Origin: Poronia punctata
Lineage: Eukaryota > Ascomycota > Sordariomycetes > Xylariales > Xylariaceae
NCBI GenBank assembly: GCA_022579005.1
Contig: MU401457.1
Coordinates: 310,001-374,000 of the forward strand
DNA: 64,000 nt
Reading direction: 5' to 3'
Shown here: positions 33,701-44,951 of the stretch, piece after piece
Layout: every line of letters starts with the position of its first letter
Position numbering within the stretch: the first letter of the stretch is position 1
Program-made: the position numbers and the translations under genes
Notes under the pieces: model-generated
Databases searched by the model: none
What the model was told of the DNA's origin: nothing
Seen by the model: the letters and a program-made list of their open reading frames with translations, nothing else

Positions 33701-35693
33701 GGTACGTAAGGTACCGTACCGGCAGCGCACCCTCTTAGTTTCGAGCAGAGCCGCACTTTTGTGATCTGGGTATTCTCGCAAGACAAACACAAGACTGGCA
33801 ACAGCTCAAAACATCGTAGGGCAAGGGTTACGATGATGCGGCTCAGGTTCCTGCTTCAAGTCTTGAGGGGTTCGAATTAGTAACAGTAGCACCTACCTTA
33901 GTACTCTAGGTAGCAAGGGTATAGTCGATCCTACAAAAGAAGGTGGCTCCCACCTACACGTAGATGACTTGGGATGTTGCTGTTACAGTCATAGGAAGTT
34001 ACTCGGGTTGCCAACTCCAAGGAAGGTTGTGCCGCTCTTTGAAGTCCTTAGGCATTTGCGGCTCCCCAGGCTCCCCAGGCTCCCCAGGCTCCCCATCGTG
34101 CAAGGACTTCAAACCCACCTCTTCGCATCATGTTTCTAGAAGGGGCATATCCGTGCACCCGAACCGACGAACAGACCTCGAACGTGCTTGGCCAATAGCT
34201 ATCTATTTCATCCGATTCTCTCACATTATCTAGCGTCACTGGGGTGAGCGCCGCATGCAAAGGGCCGCAGTGTGGGGTACGGTATATGTAAAGGACTCCC
34301 AAGCGGGAAGGAGCAATTGGAGTATACACACCTGGTCCCTGTAATGCAACTAGTGAGAGACCGGCACGACTGGTTGGGGGTTCTCGGTCTAGACAAGACC
34401 AAGGTACCCACCGTCGTCACTAAGGACATGCAAGTAAGCACACCAAGCAGTGTTCCGCCTCTTTAGCGAATGCAAGCCAAGTACGACACGGGGTTAGAGT
34501 CGGCAAAGAAAGTTTGCTTATTGGTGTAGCTCTATTGCCAGGAAATAACAGTGTAGGAACCGGAAGCTTGACATACTTTAACCTCGGGGTTCTTGTGAGG
34601 ATGGCCCACCGAGGGTTGAACTTGAAGCACTGCCCCGAAGTAGAAACGATACACCTACAAATGTCCCGAGTACAGATCGGTCGGGTCGGGTTTGGTTGAT
34701 ACTCCATGTCCCTGACTCCTGAGGTTCAGGAGACGTCTTAGGGCCAGGCTTACTAATAATAGAATTCATATGGAGCATGGCGTTAGGAACGGTGTCTTCT
34801 GGCGTCGTACGATAGAAGCTTTCACGGCAAAACCTGCCTGACTAGGAAGCGAAGCTAGGCCAACCAACGCAATGCAAAAGGAGGCATGTCTCTAGTGATT
34901 CCAGTCAAGGCGACAAGGCCGTTACAGCCAAGGCCATATCGCGTATATAATGACCGGTCCCTGACTACTTCATTAGGTACTATCCTACTGCACGATGTTG
35001 TGTGGACAGTGGGGGGTAGGTAAGTAGAGGTAGGTAGGTGCGGAATGAAGATTGGCCAACTGGTACTACAGGGTCACCTACCGTACAGTGAATTGGGCAC
35101 TGTGCGTAACTGTCACCATAACTTCCAATTACAATACCATCATTCTCACCGGCATCATTCAATGTGGAAACATCGGACTAGCTCGGCCTGACAGCAAAGC
35201 TTAGAGGAGATACCTAGTCTGAGAGCCAAGTCAAAACAGATACCACTGGATGACGCGATCCACTGCACCAAAGGTTGGTCTGCTTACAACTCTGTAATTA
35301 TTTACTATCCGATAGGACGGTATCCTCCGAGTCTTATATCTAGGAAAGACCCAGGCCCCTCCAGGTAAGAATGAGGGCGTTAGAGCAAAAGAAATCGGAG
35401 GTCGTTGGAGATTGGAGTCGTCTCCGCCGTTAAGGCCTTCCCTTTGTATCCCCACTACCGGTAGACTCGCTCACCCCCAAATCCCAACGGCAGGACGATA
35501 GGGTAAGTTACACCAACTCTGTAGGTTGCATTTCAGCAATTGGCCGTTATTACATAGGTGCATGATGTAATCCGGGCTCGATCAGATTACTGATTTATGT
35601 ACATTGGCATGTAGGGCTATGTACGTGTTTTGAATATCTTGCGATGATAGGAAAGCCATCCCCAAAAACCACTGCGGGGGGGCCGACTCCAAC
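30738..35693. other. Gene-poor accessory region
   Basis: Nearly 5 kb upstream of the monooxygenase with no supported gene. Many overlapping short frames exist on both strands, none with a family motif. It has dense TAGGTAGG/CCTACCTA motifs, including a perfect inverted pair at 31853-31873, and an inverted repeat enclosing a 9-bp minisatellite at 34038-34113. Confidence 0.55.
34038..34113. repeat. 12-bp perfect inverted repeat enclosing four 9-bp tandem repeats
   Basis: TTTGAAGTCCTT at 34038-34049 and its exact reverse complement at 34102-34113 enclose four exact copies of GGCTCCCCA (34060-34095). The DNA could form a hairpin with a C-rich loop. Confidence 0.85.
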
Positions 35694-36079
35694 TTGGGCC
35701 CTCAATCAGTCCCCTACAGGATTTCATTACTTAGCGAGATCGCCACGATGAAGATAATAAAACAGCATACGACGATCCCGGTACCCCAGCTTTTCGACTT
35801 CGAGATATCCCCAGATCAACCTTTTGGCTACCCATATGTTTTCTTAGAATGCCTGCGGGGGGCACATGCTCTCTGAGGGAGTGGCGAGAGGTACACCGCA
35901 GCAACACCAAACCAAAGTAGCGAGGCAGCTTGCAAACGTCTTTGCGGAACTCCAGAATCTGACATCCAGCCGCATTGGACGTCTTTGGTGTGGAGAGAAT
36001 GTCGATCAGCCCGTCGAGATCATCCCCATGGCCTGGCACTGTTCACCTGGTCCCCTAGAAACGTCCCTCGAATATTTTT
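35694..36079 (+). pseudogene. Aminoglycoside-phosphotransferase-like (APH/choline kinase fold) gene fragment
   Basis: Two plus-strand frames give consecutive parts of a fungal APH-type phosphotransferase. The first has LLSEIATMKIIKQHTTIPVP and PFGYPYVFLECLRG; it stops at 35876. The second, shifted by one base, continues with KVARQLANVFAELQNL and IGRLWCGENVDQPVEI and ends with a stop at 36079. The frame breaks at a run of six G (about 35858-35863), consistent with one extra base. No start ATG or kinase catalytic region is recovered on either side. It is therefore a broken remnant, not a working gene. It lies in the accessory region next to the F-box gene and retroelement. Confidence 0.75.
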
Positions 36080-36411
36080 AAGATACTCCTCTAAAATTTG
36101 GAACACAAGGCCTTCTTTACACAGCCTGGTAACCCGGCACCCGGGACAGGTCTTAATCGTGACGTCTTATTAACAGACATTAAAGGACATCGGTGACAGT
36201 TGCAATGATGTTTTTACCAAGCGGGGCATCATAGGGGGCCTGGAATGAAATTGACCAATCGAAACCAAGCTGCCCTACTTTCCAGATACGTGTACAAGGA
36301 CCTAACAGGTACCTTTACATGTACGTGTACTCAGAATTTTGCACCAAGCTGTAATTTCTCTATCTATCGTGACAGCTGGTTTGTTTTAACTCACATTATT
36401 CATTTCTTACC

Positions 36412-37485
36412 ATGGCGCTTCTACGGTTGCCTCCGGAGACTCTGACCCATATCTTTGATTATGTTGGCTCGTCCTTTTTCCGCGAGGATCTAGGGCGCCT
36501 TACAGTATGTAAATATTGGTTCGAGTTCGCACTTCCAGCGTGCTTCAAGCACGTTACCGTTTCTGAAAAAAGCTTGAGACGATTAATGGTTTCTGGGAGG
36601 ATGGAAAGGCTATGGCGACTTGAGGGTAACATGGAAAAACTAGAGATCGGGGTGCCTGGTTATGAAGCCTTCTTCTACGATGACAGCCAGGAAAACACGG
36701 AACCTCGGCAGGAATCAAATGCGTCAATAGCTACTACTACTACTACTACGTCGGATGAGACTCCCAGGGACTGGAAAGATTGGGCAAAAGTCCTAAACGA
36801 CGACCTTTCCCAGCTCGCCATTACGGCACAACGATCTTGCCGGCTTCGAACCTTGCGCATACGAGCCTGGCGCAGTGCTGAGTTTTTCGTGCCCGGCCTT
36901 GCAAGGGATTATCTACTGATCCCTACGTTGCAAAGTTTACTATCGGTGAAGAGGTTGAAAGTTCTAGTGTTGGACCTGTCGATTGGCGTTCTCACGTCGC
37001 CAAGAGAGGACGGGAGAGACCATCATATTTGCCCCATGGTGGGGAACCTTCTCTGTAGTCTTCAGATCCTCCACCTGCGCATGCCAAGCATCTGCGCTGA
37101 TGCTATAAAACCCCGGGACGAGAAGGAAATGTTACCCTTGGCACAGGTCGCCATCAACCTGAGCGTGTCCAACAACATATTTGGGGAAATGCCCACATCT
37201 CATTCTCAACATTGCGGTTCTCAGGGAGAGAGATGGTCTCAGCTTCAACTAAGGGCCGAAATGCTGAAACAGGCAGAGGTTCTGGCGACCAGAATGTCGT
37301 CCCCTAAGACTATGAGGATCATAACTCATTCGCTTCCTTCGTTCGAAAGACATTCGTTGGACGTTTTGACTGGCAAGACTATGAAACTAGACGATGGTAT
37401 GGGCTGGGAGGAAGATGGCGAAATTATAGGGCAGGACTCGGAACCAGAGTCTGAAATCAGCAGCGATGACTTTTCTGATTTTTAG
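36412..37485 (+). CDS. F-box-like protein, function unknown
   Basis: Single exon, 357 residues. The N-terminus LLRLPPETLTHIFDYVG has the LPxE...I pattern of an F-box, which would dock Skp1 in an SCF ubiquitin ligase. The following residues (LGRLTVCKYWFEFALPACFKHVTV) also match fungal F-box proteins. A threonine run lies at about residues 106-113. The tail is strongly acidic (EEDGEIIGQDSEPESEISSD). There is a leucine-rich middle part but no clear repeat family. The substrate is unknown. It stands alone between an APH-like pseudogene and the AT-rich retroelement. Confidence 0.65.
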   Translation: MALLRLPPETLTHIFDYVGSSFFREDLGRLTVCKYWFEFALPACFKHVTVSEKSLRRLMVSGRMERLWRLEGNMEKLEIGVPGYEAFFYDDSQENTEPRQESNASIATTTTTTSDETPRDWKDWAKVLNDDLSQLAITAQRSCRLRTLRIRAWRSAEFFVPGLARDYLLIPTLQSLLSVKRLKVLVLDLSIGVLTSPREDGRDHHICPMVGNLLCSLQILHLRMPSICADAIKPRDEKEMLPLAQVAINLSVSNNIFGEMPTSHSQHCGSQGERWSQLQLRAEMLKQAEVLATRMSSPKTMRIITHSLPSFERHSLDVLTGKTMKLDDGMGWEEDGEIIGQDSEPESEISSDDFSDF

Positions 37486-37874
37486 TATCTAGTATTATAC
37501 CTACCTATTAACTACGCCGCTACGCGTAGTATTAATATTCGTATACAGGTACAATAGGTATATAAATAAAGTACCTAAGGTATTGATTTTTTTTCCACCG
37601 TGCACTTTTTTCCAAGCGGGGGACCCCAGATTCACCGGTCACCCGGTTGACCGTATATGGACACTCCGGTCTCTCGAGTCAGTCGAGTCAGTGATAGTTT
37701 TATGGCTAGCTTGTTCTGACTTGTAACGTTGATCCGAGTTCGTCTTGTTTCTTGGCAACTGCCCGGGTCTGTGCGCAATATGATTGGCTAACAAGGGTTA
37801 GCGACCGCCGGTATCACAACTTGCCGCTTTCCCTCGTGCTAGTGACAAACTAGCTTCTAGTAGGTAAGTAGGTA
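37486..37874. other. Spacer between F-box gene and retroelement
   Basis: Normal-composition DNA that changes abruptly to very AT-rich sequence at the left terminal repeat. No gene is seen. Confidence 0.5.
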
Positions 37875-38147
37875 TGTAGGTTCTAATTTACCTACCTATT
37901 AAAGGAGCAAACAGATAATTAAAAAGGACCTTTGTTTACTGTATTAAAAGGAACCTTTTAGTACTAGTATAAAAGGATATAATAAAGGTACTAAGCTACC
38001 TAGATTAGTAGTATAAGTACGTAGCTTTACTTTTTTGCTTTTAAGCTAAGGGGGTATAATAGTTAATATATAGCTTTATACTTATAAATTTACTTTAGTT
38101 GCTATTACTATTATAAATTTAGTAAGTTAAAGCTATATATATAAATA
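37875..38147. repeat. Left 273-bp terminal direct repeat (LTR)
   Basis: It matches 43232-43504 over its full length with transitions only. Its outer half keeps more G and C than the right copy. Confidence 0.85.
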
Positions 38148-41100
38148 GCTATTTTTATAGTTTAACAACTTTACTTTTATATTAAAAACAACTTTATTAA
38201 CTAATTATAATAGCTAATAAAAATAATAAATTAAATAGTATACTGCTACTACTAAATAGCTAAAAGCTATTTAAAAATGCTTTATAAAGTATAAAAAGTA
38301 TAGTTATACTTTAAAAATAAATAAACTAATAGCTTAATATTTTAAGTATTAAAATAAAATAAATAAAAAAAGCAACTTAGCTTATTAATACTTAGCTAGC
38401 TTTAATAATAATTATTATAAGCTTTTAAGCTTAAATTTTAAAGCTATAAAGCTTTATTACTTTTAACTTTAAAAACTTAAAATATAACTTTTTAAAAAAG
38501 CTAGCAATAGTTAAAAACTAAGCTATATATATATAAACCTTAGTAAATATAATAAATATTAAAAAACTTTTTAATTAAACTATTAACTTTTATAAATATA
38601 AAGCTTTAAAAAGCTATAAAATAAAATAAAAAAAAAGTATTTAATATGCTTTTTTAAATATATACTTTAAATATAATATATTAGCACTAAAAAAAACTTT
38701 TAATAAAAATAATAAAGTAATTTTGCTTAACTATTTAAAGTTAAAAAAAGCAAACAATATAGTTTTAAATAAGTTATAAAAAATTTTAAAAAAGCTTATT
38801 TAAGTATTTATACCTTATAAATTATAAGCTATAAAAGTTATTATAATATTAAAAAAAAACTTTTTTTTAGCAAAAAAATTTATATGCTATATTATAAAAT
38901 ATATATAAGTAAACTTTTTTAAAGCAATACTTTAAGTACTTTATAATTATAATACTTTTACTAGCTTTTTTATAAAGTTTATAAGCTTTAAACTTAAGCA
39001 AAACAAAGCTATAATAGCTTTTATATGCTAAATATAAAAAGCTTATTATTAACTTTTTATAAAAAACTGCTAAATATAATAAATATATAATATAATAGCT
39101 AATAAGTTAAAAACTTATATACTTATAATATAGTTATATATTAAAAATAAAGTTTTAAACTTTAATAATAGCTAAATAATAAAGCATATTATAAAAAATA
39201 TTAAGTTAGTAGTAAAGCAAGCAATTAAAAAGAAAATTTATAATAATAAAGCTATTATAATAAAACTTTAAAATAAAGTTTTATTATAACTAAAAAATAA
39301 CATTACTATTTTAAACTTTGCTAAAAACAAAAAAAACGTTAGCAAAATTATAAAACTTTAATATATAATAAAAGCTATAAAAAATAAGTATTTTAACTAT
39401 AAAAAGCAAAGCTACTAAGTAAAAAATTGCTTAAAAAAAGCTAAGTAGCTAACAAAATTTAAGCTAAAAAAAAAGTTAATAATACTAAAAAAACGCTATT
39501 TTTTAATAAAACCTATAAAAACTATAAAATAAGTATAAATTATTAAAATATAATAACTTTTAACTTTAATAAAAGCTTTATAATACTTATAATAAATAAA
39601 AAAGCGCTTATACCTTTAAAAAAAATTATATATAGTAATAATAATAATAATAAATAAAGTAAAATAAAAAGCTATTTTAATAATAAGCTAAAAAATAATA
39701 AAATTAATTAAAAACTAAAAAAACTATTTAATATATTTATAAGCAATAAAGTTTAAAACCTTACTATTTACTATATAAAAATAAATAATAGCTAAAAAGC
39801 AATTTATAATAGCTATATAAATTATTATAATTTATTTAAAGCAAAGCTTATAAATAAGCATAAATTTATAATTTTTTAAAACTATAGCTATATTGCTTAT
39901 TATATAATAAAATTACTAGCTAAGCACTTTAAGCTTTATTAGTTTTAATATTAAAACATTATATATAATATTAAAAGTAAAAAGCTATAAATAATATAAA
40001 ATTAAAAATATAAAGCATATTTAAAATTAAAAAAAAGCTTTTAATATATTAAAGCTTAACTTATAAAGTAGTGCTAAATAAAACGTTTTTAAAAAATATA
40101 ACTATTAAAAAATAAATATTTTATAAATAAAAAGCTATTTTTATTACTAAAAGTAATAAAAAAATAATAACTTTAATAAAATTTGCTAAAAAACCTTTTA
40201 TTAAACTTATTTAGCTTATTAGTATATATATAATTTATAAATAAGCATATAATTAAAGTATTAAGCTTATTATATAGTATAAAAAAACGCTATAAAAAAA
40301 CTAAGTTAAAGCATACTTAAAATATTATATAAAAACTTACTTAAGCTTATTTAATTTAAAAAAGCATTAAATAAACGTTATAATATAAACTAAGTACTAT
40401 ATAAATATTAGTATTAAAAAGCTAGTATAATTACTATTATGCTAATATAGCTTAGTATAAAAAAATATAATAAAAAAGTTTTTAAAAGCTTATAAAAGTA
40501 TTTATATTTATAAAAGTATAAGTTTTTAAAAAGCGCCGGCGTTGTTAATATTAAAAAAGCTATTAAAAAAGTTTAATATATATAAAAAAACTATTAGCAA
40601 AAATACAATTTAGCAAATATACTATAATTATAAAAAACTAAATAAAAAAACAAAAAAAAAGCCTATTTACTACTTAATACTATAAACTAAATTTAATATA
40701 TAAAAAGCTATAAATAGTATATTTTTTTAACTTAAAAAAAATAAATTTTAATAAATTAAAGTAATAAAAAAAATATTTAAAAAATTGTATTTATTATGCT
40801 TTTTAGCATATTTAAATAGCTTATAATGCTATTTAAGCTTTATAACGTACTAGTAACCTTTTAAGTACTAGTAAACAAAATTATAAAACTATTTAAAAAA
40901 TAGCTAGTAAGCTTACTAAACAATATTTATATTTAAGCTAATATAATAAAATAATTATATAAACAATATTGCTTACTTTTTATAAGACTAATAAAATATA
41001 ATATAATATTAAATGTTAAAAAAAGCTTAATATATATAAATAAAAGCATTTTTTTAAGCTTTTATATTTTTAAAAAAAGCATAAAAGCAAACTTAGCTAA

Positions 41101-43231
41101 AATAAAAACAGTTTTAAAAAAGCTTTAACTATTTATAACTATAAAAATTTAAGCGTTTTATAACGTAGTAAGCTATTTTAAGTACTTTATTAAAAGTTAC
41201 TTACTACTTTTAGCACTATTAATAGCACTTACTAGCAAACTTAAAAATAAAAAAGTAATACTAATATTTAAAGCTATTAAAGCTTAAAAAGCTATTTAAA
41301 AAGCTATTATAACTATACTAATTATTAAACTTTTTAATTAAAAACTATTTTTAGTAATAAATATAAACTTTAGTTAAAATTATATAAGCATATATATTAT
41401 ATAATTATATTTATATAATAAAAAATTAATATTATTTTTAGTAGCTTATTTTTTAAAAAAGCTTATGCTTATATAATAACGTTATTTTATATAAAAATAT
41501 AAGTTATTAGTAATAATGCTAAGCTTATAATATTAGCGCTATTAAGTTAAAAAAAGCAAAGTAATAATTTATATAAACTATAAATTATTATTAATACTAT
41601 ATATTAAAGTAAATTAATTAGTATAAATAATATATTTTATAAATATAATTAAGCATTATAATATATAAATAATATATTAAATAAGTAAATAAAATATGCT
41701 AGCTAATTAGCTTTTAAAACTTACTAAAATAATGCATATAATATATAATAAATAACTAAAAACTATAAAAATTATTATAAAGCTTTAATAATTAAATTAA
41801 CTAAACTTTTAAGCTATTTATAAATACTTATAATTTAGTACTAAATTATTTAATAATATAAACTTAAATATAATTAAAAATTAGTTTTTAATATATAAAA
41901 TAAATAATAAGCTAACTTTATTTAAAATAGCTTATTATAAATAAAGTTATAAAGCGCTATTATATATAGCTAAAATAGCTTACTAAGTAATAGTATTACT
42001 ATAAATATTAAAAGTTATAAGCTTTTTAAAAATAATAAAAGCTATATATAAAAAATTAAGTTATTATAATATTAACACTTTTTAATAAAAAGTTTTAAAG
42101 CAATATTAATATTTAAAAATTACTTTTATAAGCTAATAAATAATAGCTAAATATTAGCAATATTAACTTATAAAAAAGCTTAATAAAGTACTTTTAAACT
42201 TTTAGCTTATAATATTGCTATTATTACTAACTTATTAAGCTATAAACTATATATTAATACTATAAAAGCTTATATTAGTAGCTATAAAATATATAACTTT
42301 ATAAGTTAAAGCTAAATTTATTAAAAAAGCAAACTTTAAAAATATATTTTTTATAATTAACTAAATTAATTATATTTTTAAATACTTATATAAATAAATT
42401 AATAATAATAGTAGTATGTTTATAAGTAAAAAAGCTATTTAATAATATAAAGCTAATAAATTTAAGCTAATTTATATAATATTATTATAGCTATAAAAAA
42501 ATAAAAAAGTTAAAAAAGTTAATAAAAACTTAAAGTATATAATAGTTAAAAAATAGCTTGCTTATAAAAACTTAAATTTAGCTATTTTATTTTAAATTAT
42601 AATTTAAATTTATAACTAAATTTTAAAACTAAATAATTATAATAGTTTTTTTTTATTATTTAAAACTTAACTACTATAAAGCTACTTTACTTATAAAATT
42701 ATTAATTACGTTTATAAACTAATTAAAAAAAAAAGATTATATACTAATAAAAGTTAGCAATACTTTATAAAATATTTTAAGCTAAAGTTAACTATAATAG
42801 TATAAAAGCTTTAAAAAATATAATTTAAGCTTATTTATATAAAAAAAAAAGTTTAATTTAAACTTATATAATAAAAGATTAAGTATTATAAATATACTAA
42901 AAAAGCTATAAATAAAAGCTTTATTATAATAGTTTTTAAGCTATTATTAATAATTACCTTAATAATACTTATATTATTTAAAGCTTTAAAAGTATTATTA
43001 TAAAAAATAAATATAATAATATATATTTATTTTTAGCTTATTTAGTAAATAAGCACTTTATATAAAGCTTATAATATAGCAATAAATAGCTTTTAAAATA
43101 AAACTGCTAATAGCTATAAAATATGCTAAAAAATAAAACGTTAATATAAAAATACTAAAAATAATAGCTTTAAAAATATTATAAGTAAAAAAATAGCTTT
43201 ATAAAAAAAATATTATTTAAAAAAAAAGTAA

Positions 43232-43504
43232 TATAGGTTTTAATTTACTTACTTATTAAAAAAGTAAATAAATAATTAAAAAAGACTTTTGTTTACTATA
43301 TTAAAAGAAACTTTTTAATACTAATATAAAAAAATATAACAAAAGTACTAAGCTACCTAAATTAATAGTATAAATACGTAGCCTTACTTTCTTGCTTCTA
43401 AGCTAAAAAGGTATAATAGTTAACACGTAGCTTTATACTTATAAATCCACCTTAGTTGCTATTACTATTACAGATCTAGTAAGCCGGAGCCACACGCACA
43501 AGTA
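43232..43504. repeat. Right 273-bp terminal direct repeat (LTR)
   Basis: Partner of 37875-38147. Its outer (right) half keeps more G and C than the left copy. Confidence 0.85.
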
Positions 43505-44951
43505 CACGTAGGAGTAGTTCCTTCCTGCATTTATTTCTATGTTAGTCGGTTTTAGTATTTGCCGTGGAGCAGTACTTGTAGACAGACAGAAAGCTTGACC
43601 GAGAATACCCCTCCTCGGCCCACGAAGGCGCAAACACCAAGAACACCAAGCTACTCCTAGAGCCTGGTCACTCGCCTTACCTTCTCCCTATGCCTTACAC
43701 AGGGGCCTGACGAACGCTGTTGAATCAAAGATGGCTTTACGGCAGCATCACCTCGCTCATCATCTTGCCAAGTTGGTCATTGTGCCGAACATTTCATTTT
43801 TTATTCGCTCTATGAAGGTAACGCAGAGGCATAGACTCCTGGTGTTACAAGACCAATTCCGTCATCAAGCTATCTAAAATTACAGCGACTGGACTGGCTA
43901 CTTGGACGGGCTATTCGTTGCAAGCAGGGGAAATCATGTGGTTTGTTTGTTAGCTTGAACCTCAATTCTGGGCACCAAGTAAGCACACACTTAACTAATT
44001 ACCTAGTTAGCCAACTTGGCCTTCTTCCACAAAGCTTTTCCCCTGCCCCATGCATTAGAGGCCTGAGCGAACAGATAACTAGTTACCCTATCGCGGCTCG
44101 AGAAGGAATAGTATGTGATGGGTAGCGCCTCGTTTCGATTTGCTGTTCTAGTGCCTTTGTTACCTCGTAGCACGTTACATACAAAAATTCTGATCCTCCA
44201 CTTCGCCGCCAAACGTAGGCGCTCTTGCTGATTAAGAGATAACTAAGATCATGTCGTCAGCATCTGCGATACCGGTGCGAGGAACACTTTCTCTACAAGG
44301 ATCGTTTGACCATATGACCATTTGATTAGGCCATCTTTACAGGTGATTCGTCCCCGGCCGTATGGTACTGAACCTGTTCTTGCGATTCAAGATCTACAGA
44401 AGCTGAAAAACGGGTAGAAAAGCATCATCTCATTTTAATTCTAGGTTAGGTCTTTACCCCTTCCAGAGCTTCATCGACAATACCCACCTCAGTTCCGGTT
44501 CTCCGGTTTGCTGGGAAGAAAAAGACACGTGAGTAAACGATCAAAGCCCTTGCCGCTCTCTCTGTTCTTCTCCAGATTTGGGCCCTTGGCCGAGAAATCG
44601 TGGGGATTGGGGGCGACGATGATGCTACGATGGGACCGTTGGCGTTAGATGGGGGTAAACGTGGAGGAGACACCATTCCCCTTTCAGGCTCGCGGCTGCA
44701 GGCTTTGTGGGGGGACCAGGACCCCATGTGTCTCCATTACGTGCCATCCCTGTCCCTGTCACTCTTTTACAAGGGCCTCCCAGTGGGCTAGTCTAACAAC
44801 TACTAAGTAGCCGTTGTGCCCGTTGTGCTTCTTCTTCTTGTCCGTTAATCGAAGCCGGCCTACCTGAATCCCATGGCAATTATCCTGCCCAGTGAGATAG
44901 GGATGAGTCCAAGTAATCAAAGATATCTTGCACGGAAGTCACAACGAGAAA
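43505..44951. other. Intergenic region and promoter of the Zn2Cys6 regulator
   Basis: Normal-composition DNA to the right of the retroelement. Short frames on both strands show no families. The last part must hold the promoter and 5' leader of the gene at 44952. Confidence 0.45.

Larger units (their letters stand above)
37875..43504. mobile_element. RIP-degenerate LTR retroelement, 5.63 kb
   Basis: Two direct repeats of exactly 273 bp (37875-38147 and 43232-43504) align without gaps and bound an extremely AT-rich interior. The left repeat begins TG; in the right repeat CA occurs four bases before the end, close to the TG...CA ends of LTRs. The copies differ at about 45 sites, and every difference I could align is a transition (C/T or G/A), the mark of repeat-induced point mutation. 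No open frame survives; remaining C and G are almost confined to GC, CT/AG and a few CG contexts. The family (Gypsy or Copia) and strand cannot be read. I found no clear target-site duplication. Confidence 0.85.

Noticed and set aside
38150..43230. Centromere or mitochondrial insertion as explanation of the AT-rich block
   Set aside because: Paired 273-bp terminal repeats differing only by transitions fit a RIP-degenerate retroelement better, and no mitochondrial gene is recognisable.
37860..43520. Target-site duplication around the retroelement
   Set aside because: The flanks AGGTA on the left and AGTAC or CACGT on the right do not match exactly, so none is claimed.
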